Below, piece after piece: positions 51,138 through 59,963 of a DNA stretch of 59,963 nt. The notes under the pieces were generated by a model. The model was given only the letters and a program-made list of their open reading frames with translations, was not told the DNA's origin and did not search any database. Source of the DNA: Mariniblastus sp. (GTDB taxonomy: Bacteria > Planctomycetota > Planctomycetia > Pirellulales > Pirellulaceae). Each line of letters opens with the position of its first letter. Within the stretch, counting starts at the first letter, position 1. The translations under genes were made by a program, and so were the position numbers. The stretch is from positions 1-59,963 of the forward strand of contig JAKVBG010000025.1 in NCBI GenBank assembly GCA_022447605.1, in the 5' to 3' direction.

Positions 51138-53354
51138 TTGAAACTCATCGCTTCATGCGCGTTCGCCCTGGAGACTCCCCTCAAATGGGAGTTGGAGCAA
51201 CTCGGTTACCAGCCGCACGTCATCCAGCCGGGCCAGGTCCAGTTTGAGGGGGACTGGCTGGACATTTGCCGGACCAACCTCTGGCTGAGGATCGCCGACC
51301 GGGTCCAGATCCAGGTGGCCGAATTCGCCGCTCCCGATTTCGATGCGCTGTTCGATTCGATTCGGGAAATGGACTGGTCCGAGTGGATTCCGGGCGACGG
51401 CCGTTTCCCGGTGCACGCCCGCTCGCGACAATCGCAATTGACCAGTCTGCCGGCGATCCAGCGGAGCACCAAGCGGGCCATCGTCGAGTCCCTCTACCGC
51501 CATCACCAGACAGAGACACTACCGGAAACGGGTCCCGAATACCGGGTCGAGACCATCCTGCTGAATGACCAGGCGCGAATCCTGATCGACACGACCGGGC
51601 CGAGCCTGCACAAGCGCGGTTACCGGAAATGGGTCGGCGCCGCCCCGATCAAGGAGACCTTGGCCGCGGCCTTGATCCGCTTGAGTGTCTGGAATCCGGA
51701 GCGGCCGTTGGTCGATCCGTTCTGTGGCAGTGGCACCCTGCCGATCGAGGCGGCCCTGATCGGGCTGAACAGGGCGCCCGGTCTCGAGCGGGAGTTCGCC
51801 AGTGGCACCTGGCCGCAGATCGACCCGAAGTTCTGGACCGAAACGGTGGAACAGGCCCGGGCCGAGATCCGCCACGACGTCGAGCTGCAGATCCAGGGGA
51901 CCGACCAGGATCCGGAGGTCCTGCAACTGGCACGACGTCACGCCGAGCGGGCCGGGGTGTCGGAGCAGGTCCATTTTCAGGAGAAGTCATTCGACCAACT
52001 GCGCAGCAAGCGGGAGTACGGCTGCATCATCACCAACCCGCCGTACGGCGAGCGTCTCAACGAAGTCCGTCGTCTGAAGCCGCTCTACCAGTCGTTCCCG
52101 CATGTCTTACAACGACTCCCCAGTTGGTCCCACTTCATCATCACCAACATGCCCCGCTTTGAGGCGATCCTGCAAAAGAGCGCCACGCGGCGCCGCAAGC
52201 TGTTCAACGGACGGATCGAGTGCACGTACTACCAGTACCTCGGCCCCAAGCCGGGGAGTTTCACGGGTGCGGCGATCGCCGAATCCTCCGACGCCAAACC
52301 AGCGGCACCGGCCACCCCTGCACCCACGCAGGAAGCGGAGCGAACCAGCCCGCAGGCCGCCCCCGCCGTCACCCCCGTATTTGGCGGATTGGTCGACCGA
52401 GACCAGGAGCAAGCGGAGCTGTTTGCCACCCGTCTGAAGAAACGGGCCAAGCATCTGCGGCGCTGGCCGACCCGGCGAGAGATCACCTGCTACCGACTGT
52501 ACGAACGGGATATCCCCGAATTGCCGTTTGTGGTGGACGTCTACGAGGATCACCTGCACATGGTGGAATTCGAACGCCCACACGAGCGGGACGCCGGCCG
52601 TCACGGCGCCTGGCTGGAGTTGATGAAGAAGACGGCGGCCCAGGCGCTCGACATCCCGATCCAGCGGGTCCATTTCAAGACGCGGCTCCGCCAGAGCGGC
52701 CTGTCGCAACATGAGAAACAGGGGGAACGGTCACAGAAAATCGAAGTCCGTGAAGGTGGCTTGACGTTCCTGGTGAACCTGGATGACTACGTCGATACGG
52801 GCCTGTTCCTCGATCACCGGATCACCCGCCAGATGGTTCGTCAGGAGGCGGCCGGCAAGCGGTTCCTGAACCTGTTCGCCTACACCGGCGCTTTCACGGT
52901 TTACGCGGCCGATGGGGGGGCCCGCCAGAGCTGCACGGTCGACTGGTCGAACACGTACCTCGACTGGGCCCGACAGAACTTGCAACTCAACCAACTGGCC
53001 AGCGACTCACATCAGTTCCAACGGGAAAACGCCGTTGAGTTCGTTACGCGTTGGGCGGGGCAGGGGAGAGAACCGTTCGACCTGGTCGTGGTCGACCCGC
53101 CGACCTTCTCCAACAGCAAGCGAACCGAAAACGTGTGGGACGTACAACGGGACCACGAAACGCTCCTGCAACAACTGAGCCAGATCGTGGCGCCGGGGGG
53201 GACGATCTACTTCTCGACCAACTTCCGGAAATTCAAGTTGGACCCCACCGTTTCGAACCACTACCGGGTGATCGAGCTGAGCAAACAGACCGTGCCGGAG
53301 GACTTCCGCAACCGCCGCATTCACCAGTGCTGGAAACTGATCCGGAAAACGTAG
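51138..53354 (+). CDS. rlmL: 23S rRNA methyltransferase RlmKL (G2445-N2 / G2069-N7)
   Basis: Bifunctional 23S rRNA methylase. I take the TTG at 51138 (738 aa), with GGAAG about 6 bp before it, since TLKLIASCAFALETPLKWELEQLGY lines up with the family's first residues; ATG 51024 is the alternative. Parts: THUMP region (to about 160), RlmL methyltransferase with VDPFCGSGTLPIEAAL and ITNPPYGERL, a Pro/Ala/Thr linker (about 415-450), and RlmK with LNLFAYTGAFTVYAA and VVVDPPTFSNSKR. Both SAM and catalytic motifs intact. It is separate from the neighbours; the FAD gene converges 2 bp away. Confidence 0.93.
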   Translation: MKLIASCAFALETPLKWELEQLGYQPHVIQPGQVQFEGDWLDICRTNLWLRIADRVQIQVAEFAAPDFDALFDSIREMDWSEWIPGDGRFPVHARSRQSQLTSLPAIQRSTKRAIVESLYRHHQTETLPETGPEYRVETILLNDQARILIDTTGPSLHKRGYRKWVGAAPIKETLAAALIRLSVWNPERPLVDPFCGSGTLPIEAALIGLNRAPGLEREFASGTWPQIDPKFWTETVEQARAEIRHDVELQIQGTDQDPEVLQLARRHAERAGVSEQVHFQEKSFDQLRSKREYGCIITNPPYGERLNEVRRLKPLYQSFPHVLQRLPSWSHFIITNMPRFEAILQKSATRRRKLFNGRIECTYYQYLGPKPGSFTGAAIAESSDAKPAAPATPAPTQEAERTSPQAAPAVTPVFGGLVDRDQEQAELFATRLKKRAKHLRRWPTRREITCYRLYERDIPELPFVVDVYEDHLHMVEFERPHERDAGRHGAWLELMKKTAAQALDIPIQRVHFKTRLRQSGLSQHEKQGERSQKIEVREGGLTFLVNLDDYVDTGLFLDHRITRQMVRQEAAGKRFLNLFAYTGAFTVYAADGGARQSCTVDWSNTYLDWARQNLQLNQLASDSHQFQRENAVEFVTRWAGQGREPFDLVVVDPPTFSNSKRTENVWDVQRDHETLLQQLSQIVAPGGTIYFSTNFRKFKLDPTVSNHYRVIELSKQTVPEDFRNRRIHQCWKLIRKT

Positions 53355-53355
53355 C

Positions 53356-54681
53356 TCACGGCCGTGTTACCAAACCGGCAGCGGCCAGCGGCGACACCAC
53401 GCCGAGCCGCTCAGCGACCCGGATCGCCGATGCGACCCCCGTCTCCAACAGCGGCACCCCCGCCGCGGCGTAGGAACCACAAAACCACAATCGCCGACCT
53501 GGTCGTTCCAGCAGCGCGGCCATCCGCTCCCAACCGAGTTGCGTGCGGCGGTTGACCACCGGTCGTTCCAGCGAGGCTGAGCGAATGACCGTGGCCGGGT
53601 CCGGCTCCCACAACGGATGAATCGTTTGGAAAACGGCCGGGGATGACAACTCCCAGTCGGCGTGAAATCGGTTCATCCAGACCGTGCACATCGCCGCCGG
53701 CCGTGGTTCCCGTCGCGAGACGATATTGAAGGTGGCCCAATCGGCCGGCCGAGCCGGCATCAGCCGCTCATCCCGGTGGACCACGACCGGCACCCGCTCG
53801 TAGTCGAACAGCGCCAGGACCTCCCGCTCCTCCTGCGACGATTGGCTGGCCGTTGGGTCCAACAGTTCGCGGGCGTGGTTCGCCTGGATCGCCACCACCA
53901 CCTGGTCGAACGACTCGGTTTGAGTTTGACCACTGGGCAGCCTGATTTTCATTTCCACGTGCCCCGACCGAATCGCCTCGACTCGCTCGACTCGCTCGAC
54001 TCGCGTCTGCAGCCGTAGCTTCACGCCGCCCTGCAGCAATCGCTCGACGACATCCCGCGTCCCGTGAGCCGTCTTGAGCAGCGGTTCGTTCTCGGCGGTC
54101 AAGCCGCTCAACAGCTGCAGGACCCGTGACGCCGGGTAATGGTCCAGGCTGTCGTAGGAACAGGTACAGACGGTCGAAGCGAGGGAGGGATAGAGGACCT
54201 CGAACACAAACCGGTCGGGCACGCCCAGCTGGGCCAGGTACGATTTAAGGGTTAACTCGTCCGCCAACCCGGCAGCCAGATCGCGGCGGCCATCCCGCTG
54301 CAGTGAGGCGGCCGCGCGGAGCAACTGGCGGGCAGATCGATCCCACAACAGGCTGGCTCCCCTACCGGGTCGCAGGGCGTTGTCCAGCTTGAGGTAACAC
54401 GAGCCCCGCTCATCGCACAACGTTTGCGACGGGTCGACCGGTACGGTCGACACACCGAGCCGATCGTACAGTCGGCAGAGCTGCGGCCATTGCTGGCGGT
54501 TGAACATGCGGGAGGGGACGTCGCCGCACCGCAACGTTCCAGCCAGGTCGAGGTCGAGACTGTGGGCCGCCATTCCGACCGAGTCACCCGCTTCCAGCAG
54601 CTCGACGTCCCGCCCATCGCCGTCGAGCGCCCAGGCAGCCGTCAAGCCGGCAATCCCACTGCCGATCACCCCGATTCTCAT
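53356..54681 (-). CDS. FAD-dependent oxidoreductase (amine-oxidase-like)
   Basis: 441 aa from ATG 54681 (MRIGVIGSGIAGLTAAWAL), an N-terminal dinucleotide-binding motif (GSGIAG) with DVELLEAGDSVG completing the ADP site. An upstream ATG at 54711 would add 10 residues. The C-terminal FAD motif (LWFCGSYAAAGVPLLETGVASAIRVAE) is also present. Pattern matches the protoporphyrinogen-oxidase/amine-oxidase-like family that occurs near cyclopropane-lipid genes, but the reaction is unknown. A 9-bp DNA repeat (53977-54003) encodes RVERVERVE inside the protein. Confidence 0.82.
   Translation of the reverse strand: MRIGVIGSGIAGLTAAWALDGDGRDVELLEAGDSVGMAAHSLDLDLAGTLRCGDVPSRMFNRQQWPQLCRLYDRLGVSTVPVDPSQTLCDERGSCYLKLDNALRPGRGASLLWDRSARQLLRAAASLQRDGRRDLAAGLADELTLKSYLAQLGVPDRFVFEVLYPSLASTVCTCSYDSLDHYPASRVLQLLSGLTAENEPLLKTAHGTRDVVERLLQGGVKLRLQTRVERVERVEAIRSGHVEMKIRLPSGQTQTESFDQVVVAIQANHARELLDPTASQSSQEEREVLALFDYERVPVVVHRDERLMPARPADWATFNIVSRREPRPAAMCTVWMNRFHADWELSSPAVFQTIHPLWEPDPATVIRSASLERPVVNRRTQLGWERMAALLERPGRRLWFCGSYAAAGVPLLETGVASAIRVAERLGVVSPLAAAGLVTRP
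53977..54003. repeat. 9-bp in-frame tandem repeat, 3 copies
   Basis: CTCGACTCG repeats three times within the FAD oxidoreductase gene, encoding repeated RVE triplets. In-frame slippage would change length only by three residues. Confidence 0.85.
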
Positions 54682-54886
54682 GATTGCCTGCTCATGATTT
54701 TCATTTCCCACCCAACTTGTTGCGGCCCACCTCGGACCAGGCCTTCTCTCAGCATCCTGTCCGCTCGCGCGAGGCGTAGCAAGGCCCCGACCGACATTCG
54801 GCCTCTCCCTGCAACCGTCCTCGTCGCACGGTCACAACCGATTTTCTCCCGCTTCAAGCCCACCACAAGAGGGGGTGGAACCCGCG

Positions 54887-55738
54887 TCAAGCCGGCGGAT
54901 CGCTGGCCGCTTGCCGAAATTCCGACTCGAGCTGTAAGGCTTGCGCCACGACGTCGTCCCACGGTTGTTGGTAGTCCAGCGGGTCGCGGCGGCCCAGTTG
55001 GTGAAAGGCCAGGATCCGCTCCACATCGGACCCGGTCATCCCGTGAGAACGCCCCGCGGAATCCGGTTGATAACTTGTACACGTATTGCGAAAGATCGTT
55101 TCAAAATCGAGACCCAAGTCAGCACATGCACGCACCGCATCTTCCAGAATCGCCCCTTTGTTCGCCGCCAGGTAAGGCAACTCGAGTGAGACCTGTTCCG
55201 CATCCCAGTTACCGAGGGCAAAGGCGTGGTGAATCGCCTGGTAAAACTCGGGGCGACAATCGGGATAGATGGCGTGATCGCCCGCATGGACACCGAGGCA
55301 GAGCTCGACCGGGCGACCGGTACGACCATGGATCGAAAGTGCGTAGGCATAAGCGATGGAGGCGAAGATCGCGTTCCGGTTCGGCACCACGGTCGCCTTC
55401 ATGTTCGCCTCTTCGTAATGCCCGGTCGGGACGTCCCAATCTTCATTGACCAGTGCGGAGTGCAGCAGATGACTCAACGATTTCAGATCGACCAGGTGCC
55501 AGCTGATCCCCAGATCGTTTTGCTCCAGATATTCGAGGTTGGCCTGCAGCCGTTCCAGTTCAACCCGGTGTTTCTGGCCGTAGTCAAAACTGATCCCGTA
55601 AACATCGTGGCCACGGGCCAGCAGATGGACCAACAGACTGGTCGAATCCATACCACCGCTCAGGCAGACCACCGCCGGGCGGGCCGCCTCCTGCCGGTTG
55701 TCCTGCCGGTTATCCGTTTGATTGCTACGTCCATTCAT
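54887..55738 (-). CDS. queC: 7-cyano-7-deazaguanine synthase QueC, zinc site replaced
   Basis: Makes preQ0 from CDG for queuosine. Start taken at ATG 55738 (283 aa); the longer frame from 55882 has non-family N-terminal residues. PP-loop SGGMDS (27-32), VPNRNAIF (118-125), GVHAGDHAIYPDCR and DPLDY near the end are all typical. At the C-terminal zinc knuckle the four cysteines (pattern C-x9-C-x2-C-x2-C) align without gaps with S222, H232, T235 and D238 in SYQPDSAGRSHGMTGSD. The reading frame is unbroken. A single Cys at 220 remains. Either a neofunctionalised or metal-free QueC; DNA-modification or CBASS partners are absent nearby. Confidence 0.85.
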   Translation of the reverse strand: MNGRSNQTDNRQDNRQEAARPAVVCLSGGMDSTSLLVHLLARGHDVYGISFDYGQKHRVELERLQANLEYLEQNDLGISWHLVDLKSLSHLLHSALVNEDWDVPTGHYEEANMKATVVPNRNAIFASIAYAYALSIHGRTGRPVELCLGVHAGDHAIYPDCRPEFYQAIHHAFALGNWDAEQVSLELPYLAANKGAILEDAVRACADLGLDFETIFRNTCTSYQPDSAGRSHGMTGSDVERILAFHQLGRRDPLDYQQPWDDVVAQALQLESEFRQAASDPPA

Positions 55739-55907
55739 CGTGAAAAATGGTTCTCCCCTGTCGCTGCTTTCCCTGCTTGCCCGGCAGGACGCCCGATTCG
55801 GATCGGACCGGCGGATCGAACCGACTGGCTCCCGGTGCTTGGCGACGCGTCCTCCAACGGTGATAATTCTAGCTTTCCTCACCCCGGTTCGATAGAGTTT
55901 TGTCCCG

Positions 55908-56921
55908 ATGGCCAGAAATGAACAACTGATTCGTCAACACAAGATCCTGCAGATACTGGAGCGGGTCCGATTTGGCAAAACATTGCAGGAACTGCGAGAG
56001 GACATCCTGGAGGAACTCGGACTGGCCTCGCTGCACACGCGGACCTTGCGCCGTGACCTGGAAGCGTTGCAGGCGGCCGGCATCGACGTGGCCCCCCACG
56101 ACTCACCCCGTGGCAAAATCTGGAAACTCGGTCCGCGTGCCAAAACCGCCACCAAGATCAGTGCCTCGGCCACCGAACTGATCTCCCTCTCGCTGGGCCG
56201 TCAACTGCTCCACCCACTGGCCGGGACCCCGTTCTGGATGGGGATCGAGTCGTTCTGGAAAAAAGTCCAGGAGGAGATCCCCGAGGCCGTCCTCTCCCAC
56301 TACGAAAAGTACCGACGGACCTTGCGGGTGCTGGGGATGCCGGCCAAGTCGTACGAACGGCAACATGGCATCATCAAGACGCTCAACCGAGCCATCCTCG
56401 AACACCGTGTCGTCGAAATCAAATACAGCAGCGTCGGCAAGGCGCCCAAGGTCCGCAAGATCGAGCCGTACACGATCGTCCTGTTCCAATCGAGCCTGTA
56501 CATCATCGCCGCCGCGTGTGAGGTCGAAGACCCGGAGGAACGGGTACGAACCTATAAGCTGGACCGATTTCAAAAAGCAAAAATCCTGGATGAATGGTTT
56601 AAATTTCCTCGCGATCTCGATCTCGACCAGTTTGTGGGAAATAGTCTGGGGATTTTTATTGGCAGCAAGCCAAGAAATTATAAAATCAAGATCTCGCCCC
56701 ATGCGGCACAGTGGGTGATCGAAGACCCCTGGCACCCGGAACAGAAGATCAAGGAATTGAAAGATGGCAGCATCGAGCTGTCGGTCAAAGCGGTCCATGA
56801 AATGGAGATTATCCCCCGGGTCCTGAACCTCGGGGCCCATGCCGAAATCATCTCGCCCGCCTCGGCCCGCAAGCTGATGCGTGAAATCATTGAACAAATG
56901 TCAGAAAAATATGTCAGCTGA
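55908..56921 (+). CDS. WYL-domain transcriptional regulator (YafY/PafBC type)
   Basis: 337 aa. N-terminal winged helix (residues 5-75: KILQILERVRFGKTLQELRED, HTRTLRRDLEALQAAGID), then a WYL domain at about 155-240 (VVEIKYSSVGKAPKVRKIEPYTIVLFQSSLYIIAA; YKLDRFQKAKIL), and a WCX-like C-terminus. The canonical WYL tripeptide is SLYI here, as in many relatives. Such proteins sense a ligand or nucleic acid and often control DNA damage or phage defence. Its tail overlaps comM by 11 bp, so the two are coupled. Confidence 0.87.
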   Translation: MARNEQLIRQHKILQILERVRFGKTLQELREDILEELGLASLHTRTLRRDLEALQAAGIDVAPHDSPRGKIWKLGPRAKTATKISASATELISLSLGRQLLHPLAGTPFWMGIESFWKKVQEEIPEAVLSHYEKYRRTLRVLGMPAKSYERQHGIIKTLNRAILEHRVVEIKYSSVGKAPKVRKIEPYTIVLFQSSLYIIAAACEVEDPEERVRTYKLDRFQKAKILDEWFKFPRDLDLDQFVGNSLGIFIGSKPRNYKIKISPHAAQWVIEDPWHPEQKIKELKDGSIELSVKAVHEMEIIPRVLNLGAHAEIISPASARKLMREIIEQMSEKYVS

Positions 56922-58497
56922 TTCCCCTCATCCCGGAATTCAATCAGGCCGCTCGCCGTGCCGCCTGGCCAAGCTGAACACATTCTCCTTATTGGGCATC
57001 CGCGCCCTGCCAGTCGAAGTCGAAGTCGACATCTCCCCCCGCTCACTCCCCAAGACGATTCTGGTAGGGCTGCCCGAAGCGGCCGTGCGGGAGAGTACCC
57101 ACCGGGTCGAACGGGCCCTGGTCAACTCCGGGTTCGAGCGACCGACCGATCGGGTGGTGATCAATCTGGCACCGGCCGAGTTGCCCAAGCAGGCCGCCAC
57201 GTTTGACTTGCCGATCTCGCTCGGCATCCTGGCCGGTAGTGGGCAAATCGAATCGACCAAACTGTCGGATTACGCGGTGGTGGGCGAACTCTCGCTCGAG
57301 GGGAATACCCGGCCGGCCAAAGGGGTCCTGTCGATGGCGATGGCCGCCCGCCAGCAAAAACTACGTGGCATCGTGGTGCCGAGTGAAAACGCGCACGAGG
57401 CGGCGGTCGTCAACGGGATCGAGGTGATCGCCGTCGACTCGCTCGGCCAGGCGATCGCGTTCTTTACCGAACGGATCGAGATCCCGCCTACGCCCTCCCA
57501 GTTGGACGAACTGTTCGAGGAATTTTCCAGCTACCCGTTCGATTTCTCCGATGTTCGTGGGCAGGAGATGGCCAAGCGCGCGATCACGATCGCGGCCGCC
57601 GGTGCCCACAACATCCTGATGCTCGGCCCACCCGGCAGTGGCAAGACGATGTTGGCCAAACGGATCCCCACCGTGCTGCCGCAGCTGACTTCCAGCGAGT
57701 CGATCGAGACGACCCGTATCTACAGCGCTGTGGGACGACTGCCGGCCGGGCAGGCATTGATGGCCCAACGTCCGTTCCGCTCACCGCACCATACGATCAG
57801 TGAAGCGGGCCTGGTGGGAGGGGGCAGCCTGCCCGTACCGGGTGAGATCAGCCTGGCCCATCATGGCGTGCTGTTTTTGGACGAATTGCCGGAATTCAAC
57901 CGCCGCACCCTGGAGCTGCTGCGACAGCCACTGGAGGACCGGGTCGTCACCATCTCGCGGGTCCTCTCCTCGACGACGTTCCCGGCCGACTTCATGCTCG
58001 TGGCGGCCCTCAACCCGTGTCCCTGCGGCTACCGGACCGACCCTCGCCGAAATTGCTGCTGTACCCCACCGCAAATCGAGAGGTACATGGGAAAGATCAG
58101 TGGACCGCTGGTCGACCGGATCGATATCCACGTCGAAGTGCCCGGCACTGATTTCGAGGAACTCTCCTCGCAGGTCCCCGGCACGTCGAGCGCCGATATC
58201 CGCGAGCTCGTCACCGCGTCGCGGAAGGTCCAGTTCGAACGTTTCTCGGACACCAGCATTCTCTATAACGCGCAGATGTCTTCGCGGCAGATCCGCCAGC
58301 ATTGTCCGCTCGACGACCAGGGGATGGCACTGCTCAAGACGAGTTTCGACGAGCTCGGCCTCAGCGCGCGGGCTCACGACAAGGTCCTCCGGCTGTCCCG
58401 TACGATCGCCGACCTAGATGCGTCCAGCAACATTCGGGTCGAGCACCTGGCCGAGGCGATCAACTACCGCATGCTCGATCGCGATCTGTGGAACTGA
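56911..58497 (+). CDS. comM: ComM/YifB-family Mg-chelatase-like AAA+ helicase
   Basis: Hexameric branch-migration helicase of transformation/recombination. ATG 56911 (528 aa) sits inside the WYL gene end. LonC-like N-terminal domain (VEVDISPRSLPKTILVGLPEAAVRES), then AAA+ with Walker A GPPGSGKTM, Walker B VLFLDELPEF, SRVLSSTTFPADF, the CPCGY segment with four cysteines (CPCGY...CCCTPPQIERY), and the Mg_chelatase C-domain. Complete. It ends before a terminator. Confidence 0.93.
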   Translation: MSADSPHPGIQSGRSPCRLAKLNTFSLLGIRALPVEVEVDISPRSLPKTILVGLPEAAVRESTHRVERALVNSGFERPTDRVVINLAPAELPKQAATFDLPISLGILAGSGQIESTKLSDYAVVGELSLEGNTRPAKGVLSMAMAARQQKLRGIVVPSENAHEAAVVNGIEVIAVDSLGQAIAFFTERIEIPPTPSQLDELFEEFSSYPFDFSDVRGQEMAKRAITIAAAGAHNILMLGPPGSGKTMLAKRIPTVLPQLTSSESIETTRIYSAVGRLPAGQALMAQRPFRSPHHTISEAGLVGGGSLPVPGEISLAHHGVLFLDELPEFNRRTLELLRQPLEDRVVTISRVLSSTTFPADFMLVAALNPCPCGYRTDPRRNCCCTPPQIERYMGKISGPLVDRIDIHVEVPGTDFEELSSQVPGTSSADIRELVTASRKVQFERFSDTSILYNAQMSSRQIRQHCPLDDQGMALLKTSFDELGLSARAHDKVLRLSRTIADLDASSNIRVEHLAEAINYRMLDRDLWN

Positions 58498-58537
58498 TTA
58501 CCGGCCCGGCCGATTCGCTCCCGATCACCTACCAACC

Positions 58538-58569
58538 AAAAACGCCACGGCAATGACCGTGGCGTTTTT
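58538..58569 (+). terminator. Rho-independent terminator (bidirectional)
   Basis: AAAAACGCCACGG (58538-58550) pairs with CCGTGGCGTTTTT (58557-58569) over 6 bases, followed by one more T. Flanking A and T tracts let it end transcripts on either strand, 40 bp after comM. Confidence 0.9.
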
Positions 58570-58680
58570 ATGTTGGGTGGCACCTCGACGATACCTTGTA
58601 TTGGTGACCTCACCCCTCGGATGATCGGGCGAGCACATCTCCAGCAGCAACCCCGCAACCAGGGTTGATCAGCAAACCTA

Positions 58681-59313
58681 TCAGGAGCCGCCCTCGCTCC
58701 CCTTGGTCGCATCGCATGACGCGCCTTCCTCGGCGGTCGTGCTGGTCTCGGCCGGCTGGGCGTCACCTTCCACGGTTACCGGCGGCACATTCCTGAGCGT
58801 CGTCCCCAGGGCCAGCAGGGCCGCCCCGTAGAAGATCAGGTTGATCCCGAACAGGATCCCGACCGCGTACTCTGACGAACTGGGCCATTTAGCGAGGATC
58901 AGAATCGCGATGATCAAGGAGAGCCCACCACTGATCAGCATGGCGATATGGCCCTGGGCCTGACGGGCGGACATCGCCACGATCAAGGTCCAGAAACCCT
59001 GGATCAGGAACAGGAGACCGATGATCACGGTAAAGAAGGCCAGCAGCGAAAACCAGCAGACGAGCACGACGATGCCCATCACGGCAAACAGAGCACCGAC
59101 GACCAGATTGAACGATTTATCACTGGCATCCCCGGATCCCAAACCCTTGATCGCCTGGGTACAACCGCCCACGATCATCAGGATACCGATGATCCAGAGC
59201 AGTCCTTGTTCCACCATCAGGGGCTGAACCACGGCGATCAAACCGATGATCAACAGCACGATCCCCAGAAGTAAAAACCGATTGGCACTCGCTGATTCAA
59301 TTTTCTTGATCAC
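58681..59313 (-). CDS. HdeD-like membrane protein (DUF308)
   Basis: 210 aa, GTG start at 59313 with GGGAG 7 bp before it. Six hydrophobic helices in three pairs (for example LLLGIVLLIIGLIAVVQPL; LVVGALFAVMGIVVLVCWF), the repeated DUF308 pattern known in HdeD acid-resistance proteins, followed by a Glu/Thr/Ala-rich cytoplasmic tail. Acid resistance is not assumed here. Single gene. Confidence 0.85.
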   Translation of the reverse strand: MIKKIESASANRFLLLGIVLLIIGLIAVVQPLMVEQGLLWIIGILMIVGGCTQAIKGLGSGDASDKSFNLVVGALFAVMGIVVLVCWFSLLAFFTVIIGLLFLIQGFWTLIVAMSARQAQGHIAMLISGGLSLIIAILILAKWPSSSEYAVGILFGINLIFYGAALLALGTTLRNVPPVTVEGDAQPAETSTTAEEGASCDATKGSEGGS

Positions 59314-59525
59314 GACGAACTCCCATTGAAACGAAGTTTTTATTTCGATGACACGGCAATAGCTGATTCATCGTATGTTTCCCGATCGTTCACGAACATT
59401 TGTTTATCGTTTGCCCACAAGCGGATCGATCGACAGGACCCCATGACGTTCAGGCCGGTTGGCCAGATTAAGCAAGGCCTACCAGTTCTAGGTCCGTTAA
59501 CGGTTCTTCCAGCGGCCCCGCTCGC

Positions 59526-59963
59526 CTAGCGATCATGTCGGCGGTAATAGGTGGCCAGGCGTCCGGGCGACACGCCAGCCAGGTAGGCCAGAGCGATCGA
59601 ACGGTTGCGAACCGTCTGACGAAGGACACCATGTCGCTGCCAGCGGCGGGGGTCGACCTGCAAGGGGCCGGGCAACAGGACCGGGTGAAGACGTTTCTTG
59701 AGCCGCCGGGAGAGGATGTAATCCTCCATCAACGGTTCCTCGGGGAACGGTCCCTCTTCCTGCCAGGTCGCGCGGGTCACGAACAAACCCTGGTCCCCGT
59801 AGACCATGCCGCACCGCCGCACCCGCCAGGCGTTGCCCGCTTCGATCCAGCGAAAGAGATGACCGGGATGGTCGATCCGTTGCCGAAACCCGCCGTAGCC
59901 GCGCGGGGCTTTGACTGCCTGACGTACTTGGCTGGCCGCATCCACCGGTAGCAGCGTATCAAC
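59526..59963 (-). CDS. Glycosyltransferase family 2 (TIGR04283-like), partial
   Basis: Only the C-terminal 145 residues are in the window; the gene begins beyond the right edge. GNAWRVRR, YGDQGLFVTR and PEEPLMEDYILSRRLKK fit the TIGR04283 glycosyltransferase pattern (GNxRxR, GDQGLF, PLMED), reported with arsenosugar or other glycolipid genes. In frame upstream the codons to 59963 also translate (VDTLLP), so this is an edge truncation, not a stop. Confidence 0.75.
   Translation of the reverse strand, partial: VDTLLPVDAASQVRQAVKAPRGYGGFRQRIDHPGHLFRWIEAGNAWRVRRCGMVYGDQGLFVTRATWQEEGPFPEEPLMEDYILSRRLKKRLHPVLLPGPLQVDPRRWQRHGVLRQTVRNRSIALAYLAGVSPGRLATYYRRHDR

Noticed and set aside
54887..55738. QueC-like protein of CBASS or QatABCD defence
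   Set aside because: No cyclase, TGT-like, ATPase or nuclease genes of those systems are adjacent; the rest of the sequence is normal QueC.

Overview
The window reads as a piece of a planctomycete chromosome, probably Pirellulales-like. This is an inference from gene content: LEPR-XLL surface proteins, a YdjY-domain lipoprotein, a YidC with a very long periplasmic part, many proteins with signal peptides or lipoboxes, and GC-rich codon use. No ribosomal RNA or marker phylogeny is available here. Genes are loosely packed, on both strands, mostly single or in pairs. I see no integrase, transposase, CRISPR array or phage gene.

Layout. 1-8.1 kb: cysteine dioxygenase, facing a cytoplasmic-type molybdopterin oxidoreductase with its FeS/NrfD partner; tsaB; two tandem metallophosphoesterases. 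8.4-21.7 kb: yidC, mnmE, a TPR protein, a TatD-like hydrolase, two small unknown genes, a PPP-type phosphatase, mfd and a parvulin. 22-33 kb: citrate synthase, a nucleotidyltransferase-GHMP kinase fusion, a POT peptide transporter, yggS with an unknown partner, a YdjY lipoprotein, hflX and an SDR. 33-42.5 kb: lysS, a LolC/LolD-type ABC pair, a Glu/Leu/Phe/Val dehydrogenase, a small lipoprotein, an SLBB export protein and a short leuA. 42.7-50.8 kb: an abnormal tRNA-Glu-like gene next to mnmH, then two paralogous LEPR-XLL/cyclophilin proteins, one with an AT-rich unrelated C-terminal half. 51-60 kb: rlmKL, an FAD oxidoreductase, queC, a WYL regulator, comM, an HdeD-like protein and a partial glycosyltransferase.

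Several genes share the theme of RNA modification and translation: tsaB (t6A37), mnmE and mnmH (wobble U34 of Glu/Lys/Gln tRNAs), queC (queuosine precursor), rlmKL (23S rRNA), lysS and hflX. Most relevant to the hunt are the tRNA with two extra bases in its anticodon arm about 70-80 bp before the gene for a wobble-U modifier, the chimeric LEPR-XLL protein, and a queC whose four expected zinc ligands are all replaced. No complete new multi-gene system can be demonstrated from sequence alone; these are leads.
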